Positions 1 through 8,501 of a DNA stretch of 64,000 bases are shown here, piece by piece. Source of the DNA: Priestia abyssalis (lineage in GTDB: Bacteria > Bacillota > Bacilli > Bacillales > Bacillaceae_H); NCBI RefSeq assembly GCF_002019595.1, contig NZ_KV917369.1:2070417-2134416 (forward strand), read 5' to 3'. Under the pieces are notes generated by a model. It was not told where the DNA came from, did no database searches, and was given only the letters and a program-made list of their open reading frames with translations. The translations under genes were made by a program, and so were the position numbers. Each line of letters opens with the position of its first letter. Position 1 is the stretch's first letter.

Positions 1-599
1 TTAAAGGTACGTCGGTCCATAAACGCGATCGGCACATCGAGAAAACTGGCCATTTTTCTTGCGCGAAGCGCCCCGCTGTTATCTGGAGCTACTACGACAA
101 CATCTGAGAGGTTCTTTTCTTTGAAATAAGCGGATAATGTTTGGATTCCTGATAGCTGATCAACGGGGATATCGAAAAATCCTTCAATTGAAGACGAATG
201 CAAGTCAATGGTGATGACTCTCGTTGCTCCTGCAGTTTCTAGTAGATCCGCTATTAATTTCGCGGTAATAGGCTGTCTGGCACCCAACTTTCGGTCTTGC
301 CTGGCGTAACCATAGTATGGAAGTACTACATTAATTGTGTTAGCGGATGCTCTTTTTAAGGCATCGATCATAATCAAAAGTTCCATCATATACTCATTGC
401 CTGAACGAGCAATAGACTGTACCAAATATGTATCACAGCCGCGAATGCTTTCTTCGATATTCATTTGAATTTCTCCGTCACTGAACCGTTTGATTGAATT
501 TGTGCTCATTTTGATTCCAAGCAAATCCGCAATCTCTTGTGCAAGTTCAGGATTGGAGTTCAATGCGAAAACTTTTATATTTGAATCTCGGTCTTTCAT
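1..599 (-). CDS. prs: Ribose-phosphate pyrophosphokinase paralog, 3' end cut by window edge
   Basis: Reading leftwards from an ATG at 599 gives about 199 residues before the window ends; the family is about 315 long. Family landmarks are clear: [15 protein letters not shown] near the N-terminus, [30 protein letters not shown] and the ITIDLH segment. PRPP synthetases transfer pyrophosphate from ATP to ribose-5-phosphate in the cytosol and feed nucleotide, His and Trp synthesis. Several positions differ from the usual Bacillus housekeeping enzyme ([11 protein letters not shown] where DPVNEHIMELL is usual, [12 protein letters not shown] where SPDHGGVTRARK is usual), so I infer a second copy rather than the main prs. 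AGAGGTGG lies just upstream of the ATG. The missing C-terminus cannot be judged. Confidence 0.9.
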   Translation of the reverse strand, partial: MKDRDSNIKVFALNSNPELAQEIADLLGIKMSTNSIKRFSDGEIQMNIEESIRGCDTYLVQSIARSGNEYMMELLIMIDALKRASANTINVVLPYYGYARQDRKLGARQPITAKLIADLLETAGATRVITIDLHSSSIEGFFDIPVDQLSGIQTLSAYFKEKNLSDVVVVAPDNSGALRARKMASFLDVPIAFMDRRTF

Positions 600-716
600 T
601 ATATCTACCACCTCTTTATTAATTTTATCCTATTTAAAGTTCTTTAACTATAATCATACACGTCTTCCGATATTTTGACAGCCTTTTCCTCACATTGAGA
701 TGAAAAATTGACAAAG

Positions 717-767
717 AAAATGCCTCCTGCATGTTATCGAAGGATCGATACGGTGCAGGAGGCATTT
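717..767. terminator. Bidirectional terminator between prs-like gene and regulator
   Basis: Arms AAATGCCTCCTGCA and TGCAGGAGGCATTT pair perfectly, and the loop holds a second palindrome (TATCGA/TCGATA). It ends two bases before the stop codon of the leftward regulator gene. Confidence 0.6.
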
Positions 768-768
768 A

Positions 769-2022
769 CTATCTTAATAAATTTTCCAATTCTGCCATGT
801 CGATATGAAAAACCGTCCTTGGACGTCCTTTGCCGCTTGGATGCTCAAGCCCTTCAATCCGGGCAATACCTTTTTCATGTAAATCTTTTAGCACCCTTGT
901 TGCATGTCGGATCGTCGTGTTTAATCCGGCGCTTACATCGCGTGAGGTGACGACCTTCATGTTTGTTCCTTTTAGCCATGAATGCAGCTTCCATAACAGC
1001 GGGAGGTTATGGTTTTGGACGAAAACCGGCAGGGATGGAGAAGGATATTCTCCCGCTAGAGAAAACGGACCGCTTATTCTTTGATCATCATCAAGGAGGT
1101 AGGCAGAATGATAGGTTTCCCCATCAGCGTACTTCATTGCTTTTTCCGCATTGTGCCTCGCTTTGTCCACATTTTGTCCGTAACCGATTCCTAGTGCCAG
1201 GACTCTTGAACGAGCGGTTGATTGAAATATGGAAAAATCGGCGAAATGATCGGTAACGCGTTCGACGATTCCACGGGTCGTGTAGATCGTCAGCAATTGT
1301 CCGCTGAGCGCACTGGAGCCTGAGAACAGGCCGCTTATATCGCTTGAATACCGTAAGAGCTCATTTGTCTCAGCCTTTTCGCATTTCAGAAGCAAAACAG
1401 CGCTTTGCGTTTCGTGGCTGTTTCTTTTCAAACAAAGCAAAAGCGCTTGCTGAATCGACTCGCGGATAACTTGCTTCGTATGCTTGATCAAATATACCGG
1501 AGCATTTATTTCTTTCAGTTTTTGATATACCGAATTGGCACATGTGGCGATAATCTGGGTTTTTTTATTTTTCCATAAGAAAACATGTTTCTCGTAAAAC
1601 GCATCTCTATCCCATTTTTCTTTTGGCTCCTGCAAGTGGAAAGGAATATGGGAAATTCCCATTTCTTCTCTCGTTTCCTTGAGATGCTGCTTGTGGATGC
1701 CGTCAAAGCTAATGATAGGAAAAAAGTGATAGGTCATATAAATATCAAGCATGGCTTTATAAATATCGGTTCCTTCAAACGGAATCACATAGGATAAATG
1801 AGCATCTGTTAACATTTTCTTGCAAGAATAATAGGGAGCTAATCCGCTGAACATGTAAATATCAAGGTGAGGTGCTTGTTGGATAAGTTTGGGTGCATTA
1901 TATTCCGATTCGTAAATGAGCGGAACGGCCTCCAGCTCGTGAAACTCCGAAACGACCTCGCTTATGTCTTTTACTAAAACCTGTGGTCCGATAATGCCGA
2001 TTTTATACTTCATGTTTTTCAC
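769..2022 (-). CDS. Transcriptional regulator, degenerate GGDEF-like domain plus C-terminal winged helix
   Basis: A 417-residue protein transcribed away from the catabolic island on its right. The N-terminal ~200 residues (KIGIIGPQVLV...) look like a response-regulator or ligand-sensing domain. A middle segment has the GIGYGQNVDKARHNAEKAM pattern typical of GGDEF-like regions in bacterial regulators. The last ~80 residues (LKGTNMKVVTSRDVSAGLNTT, then a basic SGKGRPRTVFH wing) look like a winged helix-turn-helix. No GGDEF catalytic motif is visible, so cyclase activity is unlikely. Its divergent position next to transporter and amidohydrolase genes suggests it controls them; that is inference. 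Confidence 0.65.
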   Translation of the reverse strand: MKNMKYKIGIIGPQVLVKDISEVVSEFHELEAVPLIYESEYNAPKLIQQAPHLDIYMFSGLAPYYSCKKMLTDAHLSYVIPFEGTDIYKAMLDIYMTYHFFPIISFDGIHKQHLKETREEMGISHIPFHLQEPKEKWDRDAFYEKHVFLWKNKKTQIIATCANSVYQKLKEINAPVYLIKHTKQVIRESIQQALLLCLKRNSHETQSAVLLLKCEKAETNELLRYSSDISGLFSGSSALSGQLLTIYTTRGIVERVTDHFADFSIFQSTARSRVLALGIGYGQNVDKARHNAEKAMKYADGETYHSAYLLDDDQRISGPFSLAGEYPSPSLPVFVQNHNLPLLWKLHSWLKGTNMKVVTSRDVSAGLNTTIRHATRVLKDLHEKGIARIEGLEHPSGKGRPRTVFHIDMAELENLLR

Positions 2023-2200
2023 CTTTCATGTAAAATTTGTTCCAGTTATCTATCCCGCTTCAGCGGAAAGGTGAGCCTCTGTCTTAAAGCATAATGAGAG
2101 GATGGTTTTCCTTTATTATATCAAAAATGTAATGTCTCTTTTTTGTCTTTATTTTAAATATCTTCAATGAAAATAATTTTAAATATTTAGAAAATTTCAA

Positions 2201-2280
2201 TTGACATTCTCTTTAAAAGTCATTAATTTAAATATTAGACAACGAAATAGTGATTCCTTCAAGGGATGAAAAAGTTGTCT
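2201..2280 (+). promoter_or_regulatory. Putative promoter and operator for the 2.3-7.7 kb catabolic operon
   Basis: TTGACA at 2201-2206 is followed 17 bases later by TAATTT. Downstream, AGACAAC (about 2237) and GTTGTCT (about 2274) form an inverted repeat and TTTAAATA-type words recur. This 300-base AT-rich gap between regulator and operon is the likely binding site of the divergent regulator, but no experiment is implied. Confidence 0.4.
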
Positions 2281-2321
2281 TTAAATAGTCTTTAAATTAA
2301 GTGAAAGAGAAGGGAGGCTAA

Positions 2322-2780
2322 CATGAGACACGCAAAAATTTCAGTTTGCTAGATGAAAGCCGCTCCTGTGGGCAGCTTTCAAGAATTTGAGAGGCATGTA
2401 TGGTCATTGATGAAGGAAGTGCCGCATGACTCCGATTATGTAGTATTTCCGGAATTATGTTCCATGGATCGCGAACGGCGTGGTTACCGAAGCGGAACAA
2501 AACAAACAGATTGTCATAACTGGTTCTGTTCATCTCGACATTTTGCATGAAAACAGGCGAAACGGTTTGCTACTACATACAGAGATCGTCAGCGCAGAAA
2601 AAACCTCTATATGCACTATGCTCCCTATGAATTACATGAAAATGGTTAGTTTACTCAAAACACTTCCATTCGATTCTATCAAACTCGCGCGGCATCATTC
2701 ATACCATTCACGCATCCTGCGTTTTCTCGACACAACTATTAGAACTATTCAAAAATACATCACGCTTTTGATAAAAAATT
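2322..2780 (+). pseudogene. Nitrilase / carbon-nitrogen hydrolase remnant with early stop
   Basis: After GGGAGG there is an ATG at 2322 reading MRHAKISVC, then TAG at 2349, then MKAAPVGSF in the same frame. The usual nitrilase start has Gln before Met here, so CAG changed to TAG is the simplest explanation. The frame continues through DSDYVVFPELC, the family's first catalytic-Glu segment, and then loses homology. A second piece, EAEQNKQIVITGSVHLDIL, is in another frame from about 2486, which implies an internal deletion or frameshift. The Lys and Cys catalytic segments are absent. The gene heads the operon with DUF3311/SSS, amidohydrolase and M20 genes, so it probably once hydrolysed an amide intermediate of the same pathway. 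Confidence 0.65.
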
Positions 2781-2808
2781 AACCTATATTTGAAAAGGCG
2801 GTGTTCGT

Positions 2809-3009
2809 TTGAAACATATTAAATGGCTGCTGTTGGTCCCTTTTATTGGAATGCTGGGGTTTCTTCCTCTGGCCAATCGAATTGAACCTTACGTATTCGG
2901 TTTGCCGTTCCTGCTTTTCTGGATCGTTCTGTGGATTTTGCTTTCTTTCGTTATTTTGGCTGTTGTCTATAAATTGGATCCAGATAACAAGGAGGGGGGA
3001 GTAGAATGA
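2809..3009 (+). CDS. DUF3311 small membrane protein, partner of sodium:solute symporter
   Basis: A 66-residue protein with two hydrophobic segments (about residues 5-22 and 28-53) and a short charged tail (KLDPDNKEGG). Size, two-helix layout and position match DUF3311 proteins, which are regularly encoded directly before SSS-family symporters. The start is a TTG/ATG-type start at 2809 preceded by AAGGCGG. The stop overlaps the symporter ATG (ATGA at 3006-3009), so translation is coupled. It is likely an accessory subunit, inferred from conserved context. Confidence 0.8.
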   Translation: MKHIKWLLLVPFIGMLGFLPLANRIEPYVFGLPFLLFWIVLWILLSFVILAVVYKLDPDNKEGGVE

Positions 3010-4484
3010 ACATTTCTTTACTGATTATGCTTCTGTTTTTATTACTTTCGCTTTATCTCGGTGTAAGGGCAAGAAAAGGAAAACAGATGAGCATGGAGGA
3101 ATGGGCCGTCGGGGGCCGGAATTTCGGGACGATTTTCATTTTCCTGCTGATTGCTGGAGAAGTGTACACGACCTTTACCTTTCTCGGGGGCAGCGGCTGG
3201 GCGTATTCAAAAGGATCGGCTGCTTATTATGTAATCGCATACATTACACTTGCCTATGTTTTCGCTTATTGGCTTTCACCGAAAATTTGGAGCTACGCCA
3301 CAAAGAATAATTTAATATCGCAAGGTGATTTTTATGAATCCAAATATAAGAGCCCTTATTTGGGAGTCCTCGTCTCGGTGGTCGGTGCCATTGCGATGGT
3401 TCCGTATATTGTTTTGCAGTACAAGGGGCTTGGCATCATTGTTTCCCAAGCTTCCTATCAAACGATTTCACCGGCGGCGGCGAGCTGCATTGGAGCGCTC
3501 GTGGTCACGATTTACGTTCTGATCTCTGGCATTCACGGCTCGGCATGGACAGCTGTCGTCAAAGACTTTTTAATTTTGGTTGTCGTCATTTTTATCGGCA
3601 TCTACCTCCCTTTCCATTATTTTGGGGGTGTTCAACCGATGTTTGAGGCCGTCCAGCAGACGAATCCTCAAATGCTGATACTGGCTGATGAAGGCTTGAG
3701 TGTTTCATGGTTCATTTCGACCGTCTTAATGACTTCCATGGGCTTTTACGTTTTACCCACTACTTTCGCTGTCGTTTTAACTGCAAAAGGAGAAAAGCAG
3801 CTTCGGAAAAATACAATGACCTTAAGTTTGTACACGTTATTATTGCTGTTCGTTTTTTTTGTCGGCTTTACGGCTTTCATGCAAATTCCGGGATTACAGG
3901 GACCGGAGGGGGACCTCTCTTTATTGAAACTTTCTGTTCAAACATTTGATCCATGGTTTATCGGCATTATCGGTGCAGCGGGACTGTTAACGGCACTCGT
4001 CCCTGCGTCTGTTATGCTGATGTCCTCATCGACGGGTCTGGCGCGTAATTTGTATAAGGTGTTTGTACCTGGTGCGACAGAAAGGCAAGTATCGGTCGCT
4101 TCTAAACTGTTTCTCATTTTATTGTCGGGCATATCGTTTTACTTTGCGCTCACCGGCGGAGAAGCGCTCGCCTTATTGAATATTATGTCATACAGTCTTG
4201 TCATTCAAATCGCTCCATCTTTATTCCTGAGCTTCATGAAAAACAACTTTGTGACGAAATACGGGGCGTTCGCCGGGATTGTAGCGGGTGAAGTTATGGT
4301 CATCTACATCAATATGACGGGTACGACCATGAGTACATTGCTGCCTGCTGCTCCGCAGTTTATCAAAGATATCAATACTGGTTTTGTAGCTGTACTGGTC
4401 AATATCATCGTTATGAGTATTGTAAGCGTTATCACAAGCCGCGCCGTTGTGAACAGAAAAGAAGTAAACCAGCTGGAAACGTAA
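3006..4484 (+). CDS. Sodium:solute symporter (SSS family)
   Basis: 492 residues with about 13 hydrophobic segments. The N-terminal part carries the family signature EEWAVGGRNFGTIFIFLLIAG and GGSGWAYSKG, and the middle part VPASVMLMSSSTGLARNLYK is typical of the helix-8 region that binds sodium. Such proteins import small organic solutes (acids, amino acids, ureides) with Na+. The substrate cannot be read from sequence. The downstream amidohydrolase and M20 peptidase genes suggest an amide-containing compound. It overlaps the DUF3311 gene by four bases. Confidence 0.9.
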   Translation: MNISLLIMLLFLLLSLYLGVRARKGKQMSMEEWAVGGRNFGTIFIFLLIAGEVYTTFTFLGGSGWAYSKGSAAYYVIAYITLAYVFAYWLSPKIWSYATKNNLISQGDFYESKYKSPYLGVLVSVVGAIAMVPYIVLQYKGLGIIVSQASYQTISPAAASCIGALVVTIYVLISGIHGSAWTAVVKDFLILVVVIFIGIYLPFHYFGGVQPMFEAVQQTNPQMLILADEGLSVSWFISTVLMTSMGFYVLPTTFAVVLTAKGEKQLRKNTMTLSLYTLLLLFVFFVGFTAFMQIPGLQGPEGDLSLLKLSVQTFDPWFIGIIGAAGLLTALVPASVMLMSSSTGLARNLYKVFVPGATERQVSVASKLFLILLSGISFYFALTGGEALALLNIMSYSLVIQIAPSLFLSFMKNNFVTKYGAFAGIVAGEVMVIYINMTGTTMSTLLPAAPQFIKDINTGFVAVLVNIIVMSIVSVITSRAVVNRKEVNQLET

Positions 4485-4598
4485 GATGAAACAGGCTCCT
4501 CGTTTTGGATGTGTAGAAGAGTTCATATTCTCGATCGCCAAACGAACCTGGGAACTTTTCTGCGGATCATTTAATTTGTAAGATGCCATAGAGGGAAA

Positions 4599-4636
4599 GC
4601 ACCTTGATCAGCCCTGACAAGTGCTGATCAAGGTGC
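4599..4636. repeat. Perfect 14-bp hairpin without T-tract
   Basis: GCACCTTGATCAGC pairs perfectly with GCTGATCAAGGTGC across a 10-base loop. No T-run follows, so this is more likely an mRNA processing or stabilising hairpin between symporter and amidohydrolase genes than a full terminator. Confidence 0.5.
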
Positions 4637-4720
4637 CGGGTGTTGGAGCGGGGCATTTCTGTTAAGCCAAAATTTTTATATTCTCCCACAAAAAACGCAA
4701 GGGGAGAGAAGGAGGAAAAC

Positions 4721-6355
4721 ATGACAATCGCAGATCTAGTATTTTTGAATGGTGAGGTAGTCACGGTCGACGAGCGCAATACGATAGCAGAAGCGGTTGC
4801 GGTGGAAGGAAACCGCATTAAAGCGGTCGGAACGAATGAGGAGGTGAAAGTATTTATCGGAGAAAAAACAAAAGTAATTGACCTGGAAGGAAAAAGCCTT
4901 CTTCCGGGCTTTATCGATTCACATTTGCATTTGACGATGTACGGGGTGAATCAGCAGGCCGTCAATTGTAAAGCGGATCATATCAAGTCGCTTGAAGACA
5001 TTTTATCGGATCTTCGGGACAAAGCGAAGGAAACTCCAAAAGGCCAGTGGGTGAGGGCCTGGGGATTCAATGAGACGAAAATCAAGGAAAAACGTTACCC
5101 GACGAAAGAGGAGCTTGACCACATTTCAAGCGAGCATCCGATCCTCATTCTCCGGACTTGCGGGCATATTTCGATCGTCAACAGCAAAGCGCTGGAGATC
5201 GCAAAGATTGACCGGACTACCCCTGATCCCGAAGGCGGGTTCATCGAACGCGATGTCGATGGGAACACGACGGGAAGGCTTGTCGAGACGGCCAACATGG
5301 CAATGAATGAAATCGCGAGTTATACAGAAGAAGAGTTGCGAAAAGGCATGAAAACGGCCTCCGACCATTTTATCTCCTCCGGCATAACAAGCGTGCATGA
5401 TGCAGGCGTATTAGATACGGATAATTTCCGCATCATGCAGCAGGCGGTCCAGGCCAAGGACATCCGCGTTAGGGTGTATGCGGTGATTTGCACGCTGAAC
5501 GACTCTGCCCGTTTTGTAGACAATATAATGAGCGCGGGAATTGTGACAGGTCTTGGTGATGAGTTCTTTAAAATAGGGCCGGCAAAAGTATTTACAGATG
5601 GAAGCAGCACGGGACCGACCATTGCTACGCGTCAGCCATACACAAGCGATTCCAAAAATTTCGGAATCCTTTATTACTCGCAGGAGGAGCTTGACCGCAT
5701 TTTAGGGGAAGCGCACAAAAAAGGATATCAAATCACGGCGCACGCTCAGGGGGATCGGGCCATCGAAATGGTTTTGAACTGCATTGAAAAAGCACTTGAT
5801 GAACAACCGCGGAAAAATCACCGTCACCGAATCGAGCATGCTGGGATTGCTTCTGCGGATCTGCAGGAAAGAATGAAAAAACTGGGTGTGATTCCTATCC
5901 CTAATCCGCCGTTTTTCTACGAATTCGGCGAAAGCTATGTGAAAAATTACGGCAGCCGCGTTAATGAGATGTACCCGCTGAGGGATTATATCGACAATGG
6001 AATCATAGCCGCTGCCGGATCGGACTGCCCGGTGACGCACTATGATCCGCTGTTCGGAATCCATGTTGCGGTGAATCGGAAAACCGCATCGGGCCAGCTC
6101 GTTGGCGGCCGCCAGCGGGTCGGGGTGGTGGAAGCGATCCGCGCCTATACATGGAACGGGGCATATGCGAGTTTTGAAGAAGACATGAAAGGAAGCATTG
6201 AGAAAGGAAAGCTCGCCGATCTTGTGATATTGGATTCCAGTATCTTATCAGCCGATCCAGAAAACATAAAGGACTTGTCCGTACACATGACAATCATAGA
6301 CGGTGAAGTGGTATTCCAGAAGCAGTCACGCCCTGTGTCTTCCTCTAAAGGATAA
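4721..6355 (+). CDS. YtcJ-like metal-dependent amidohydrolase
   Basis: I place the start at the ATG at 4721 behind GGAGAGAAGGAGG, giving 544 residues; an upstream in-frame start would add a non-homologous tail. Amidohydrolase-3 landmarks are complete: GFIDSHLHL (HxH metal site), AHAQGDRA, HRHRIEHAG and AAGSDCPVTHYDP (catalytic Asp). The first ~60 and last ~60 residues form the usual composite beta-sandwich (VFLNGEVVTVDERN and KGKLADLVILDSSI). Enzymes of this group hydrolyse amides, formamides or cyclic ureides in the cytosol. It lies with a symporter and an M20 hydrolase, which fits stepwise degradation of an imported amide. Confidence 0.9.
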   Translation: MTIADLVFLNGEVVTVDERNTIAEAVAVEGNRIKAVGTNEEVKVFIGEKTKVIDLEGKSLLPGFIDSHLHLTMYGVNQQAVNCKADHIKSLEDILSDLRDKAKETPKGQWVRAWGFNETKIKEKRYPTKEELDHISSEHPILILRTCGHISIVNSKALEIAKIDRTTPDPEGGFIERDVDGNTTGRLVETANMAMNEIASYTEEELRKGMKTASDHFISSGITSVHDAGVLDTDNFRIMQQAVQAKDIRVRVYAVICTLNDSARFVDNIMSAGIVTGLGDEFFKIGPAKVFTDGSSTGPTIATRQPYTSDSKNFGILYYSQEELDRILGEAHKKGYQITAHAQGDRAIEMVLNCIEKALDEQPRKNHRHRIEHAGIASADLQERMKKLGVIPIPNPPFFYEFGESYVKNYGSRVNEMYPLRDYIDNGIIAAAGSDCPVTHYDPLFGIHVAVNRKTASGQLVGGRQRVGVVEAIRAYTWNGAYASFEEDMKGSIEKGKLADLVILDSSILSADPENIKDLSVHMTIIDGEVVFQKQSRPVSSSKG

Positions 6356-6403
6356 CAGGTCACCAAAAAGCCGGAGCGGGCTCGGACAGAAGGTCAGATT
6401 CAA

Positions 6404-6434
6404 CCATCAGGGGTGAAAAGGTTCCCCCTGATGG
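6404..6434. repeat. Hairpin between amidohydrolase and M20 genes
   Basis: CCATCAGGGG pairs with CCCCTGATGG. No T-run follows directly, so it may attenuate or protect the message rather than end it. Confidence 0.4.
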
Positions 6435-6468
6435 AAGTCTCTTAATCAAAGATAAAGGAGGAACGAAA

Positions 6469-7686
6469 ATGAGAGAAACGGCAGCATCCGAACGATTAAC
6501 AAGAGATAAACAGGAAGTGATTTCCCTTACGCAGAAACTGGTGAGAATCCCAAGTGTGTATAAGCTGAACGATCCCGATGGAAACGAGCAGAAGGTGGCA
6601 TTATTTATGACGGGTTATTTGCGGCAAATGGGGGTGGACGTGCATGTAGAAGAAGTGGTGCCGGGAAGGCCGAATGTCATCGGGATTTTGGACTCAGGGA
6701 AGCCGGGGAAAACGCTGTTGTTTGAAGGGCATACAGATGTGGTGACAGAAGGCGACCTGTCTTCGTGGAAATATCCGCCGTTTAGCGGGGAGATTGTGGA
6801 TGGAAGGATGTATGGAAGAGGAACGAACGATACGAAAGGAAATTTAGCTGCCGCCGTTACGGCCGTCCATTCCATCATTAAAGACAGAGAAGTCTTCCGG
6901 GGGAAAATTATTTTGTGCATTCCATGTGATGAAGAAGGATTGATGATTGGAATCAAACATTTCATTAAACGCGGCTGGGCTGAAGGCGTGGACGGCGCTA
7001 TCATATGTGAGCCGGGGGAAAACAATTTATGCATCACTCAAAAAGGGGCGATGCGGGTCATCGTCAAAACGTTTGGAAAAATGGCGCATGGGGCCATGCC
7101 TTTATCTGGAATTAATCCGAATACAAGAATGGCAAAAATCATCGTAGAGCTGGAGAAGCTGGAAAATGCGGAAAAAGAGCGTCTGGGCAAGCATCCTTAC
7201 CTCGGCTGGCCAAGTATTACCCCGACCATCTTAAGGGCTCCGGTGGAGGGGGAACCCCAGATTAATGTCATGCCTGATCAATGCATGACAACGCTCGATA
7301 TCCGAACGGTTCCAGGGCAAGATCACGGGGTGCTGCTTGAACAAATTCAAGACATTTTTGCGAATCTCAAAAAAACGGATCCTGATTTCCGGGCAGAGGC
7401 CGAACTGATCGAAGACCGCCCATGGACGAAAACGGATCGAAACGATCCCGTTGTCCGGGCGGTCGATAAAGCTTACCGGGATGTTACAGGAAAAGAGCCG
7501 ATCTATTACGGAGTTCCAGGGGCAACGGATGGGACATTTCTTCACCTGGCAGGCGTTCCGATTATTACGATCGGCGCAGGAGACCGGGAAATCCCTCACC
7601 ATATCAATGAATATATCGATTTGGATGAGCTGGCGGAAGTAACGGAAATTTATCGATCAGCTGCCCTTGCTTTCTTGAATGGATGA
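6469..7686 (+). CDS. M20 family metallohydrolase (ArgE/DapE/ACY1 type)
   Basis: 405 residues starting at an ATG behind AAAGGAGGAACG. All M20 metal and catalytic positions are visible: [30 protein letters not shown] and the late PHHINEY histidine. The central lid domain runs from about residue 190 to 300 ([20 protein letters not shown]). These enzymes remove acyl or carbamoyl groups from amino acids or cleave dipeptides. It follows the amidohydrolase and probably acts on its product; the true substrate is unknown. Confidence 0.9.
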   Translation: MRETAASERLTRDKQEVISLTQKLVRIPSVYKLNDPDGNEQKVALFMTGYLRQMGVDVHVEEVVPGRPNVIGILDSGKPGKTLLFEGHTDVVTEGDLSSWKYPPFSGEIVDGRMYGRGTNDTKGNLAAAVTAVHSIIKDREVFRGKIILCIPCDEEGLMIGIKHFIKRGWAEGVDGAIICEPGENNLCITQKGAMRVIVKTFGKMAHGAMPLSGINPNTRMAKIIVELEKLENAEKERLGKHPYLGWPSITPTILRAPVEGEPQINVMPDQCMTTLDIRTVPGQDHGVLLEQIQDIFANLKKTDPDFRAEAELIEDRPWTKTDRNDPVVRAVDKAYRDVTGKEPIYYGVPGATDGTFLHLAGVPIITIGAGDREIPHHINEYIDLDELAEVTEIYRSAALAFLNG

Positions 7687-7696
7687 TGAGGAATGA

Positions 7697-8042
7697 GCAT
7701 GACTGTATTGAAGGATTATCTTGGAACAGCAAGTTGATTCAAGAAGAGATTTTTGGTCCCGTCCTTGTTGTAAGCAAGTTTGAAAATGAGGAAGAAGCGA
7801 TTGAGCTTGCTAACTGTACGGAATTCGGCCTTGTCGCCGGTGTGTGGACGAAAGATATACAGCGCGCCCATACGATGGCAAAGCGTTTTAAAGCCGGTCA
7901 AGTTTTCATCAACAATTATGGTGCCGGAGGAGGGGTTCAGATGCCTTTCGGCGGCTATAAAAAAAGCGGCATCGGCCGTGAAAAGGGATTGGAGGCACTG
8001 CGAAACTACACTCAATTGAAAAATATTGCTTTAAAGCTCTAG
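7697..8042 (+). pseudogene. Aldehyde dehydrogenase remnant (C-terminal ~115 residues)
   Basis: From about 7728 the frame reads [15 protein letters not shown] and on to [21 protein letters not shown] and a normal C-terminus, as in NAD(P)-dependent aldehyde dehydrogenases of about 480 residues. The catalytic Cys and most of the cofactor domain are missing. Just upstream, an ATG at 7697 opens a different frame (MTVLKDYLG) that stops after 12 codons. The arrangement looks like a large out-of-frame internal deletion joining an original N-terminus to the C-terminal part. It is probably a lost last step of the amide-degradation operon. Confidence 0.7.
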
Positions 8043-8057
8043 AAGACTTTTGTTGTG

Positions 8058-8092
8058 CTCCCCTTTTTCACGAGTAGAAAGGGGAGTTTTAT
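8058..8092 (+). terminator. Rho-independent terminator of the catabolic operon
   Basis: CTCCCCTTT pairs with AAAGGGGAG and is followed by TTTTATT, directly after the ALDH remnant. Confidence 0.8.
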
Positions 8093-8299
8093 TGTTCTTG
8101 CAACATCAGTTTTTCTAATCTTTGTTCGAAATTTTTTGGAGTCTCAGATTGAATAGCCTATAGGTGATTTTTTAAAAAAGTACATAATCGATGGAAGTAA
8201 AAAGGTTTTTAGGATGGAATTCAATAAATGGAGTGTGTGTCATTCCGTTATTCGTCAAATCAACAAAATCCAGGTGGGGGAGAGGGGTTTTTTGTAAAA

Positions 8300-8354
8300 T
8301 GTAATGTAGTTGTAATATAATCGATGCTTTTTAACCGTTAACTCATGGTATAAT
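8300..8354 (+). promoter_or_regulatory. WalR box and promoter of the CwlO-like gene
   Basis: TGTAAT at 8300-8305 and TGTAAT at 8311-8316 with five bases between is a perfect match to the known WalR direct repeat. TATAAT lies at 8349-8354 with no good -35, as expected for an activated promoter. Transcription from here would leave a leader of about 140 bases before the start codon; B. subtilis cwlO also has a long leader. The word AATCGATGCTT occurs at 8319 and again in the leader at 8417. The remaining 8043-8300 stretch shows nothing else I can support. Confidence 0.75.
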
Positions 8355-8501
8355 TTTGGAGGGAAAAAGAGTTGTATCTATTTTCCTATTTTGCCAGAAA
8401 TGACTTTCAAATGTTTAATCGATGCTTATTTTTCATTTATTGATTACATCACATATAGATTCACGGTTTGACCGGGAGAGGAAATTGGAGGATATAATAT
8501 A

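Noticed and set aside
2480..2782. 100-codon frame as an independent gene
   Set aside because: Its first part is nitrilase sequence out of frame with the upstream piece, and the rest has no recognisable protein pattern.
8355..8501. c-di-AMP (ydaO) riboswitch in the CwlO-like leader
   Set aside because: I could not find the conserved aptamer boxes; only a WalR box and AT-rich leader are visible.
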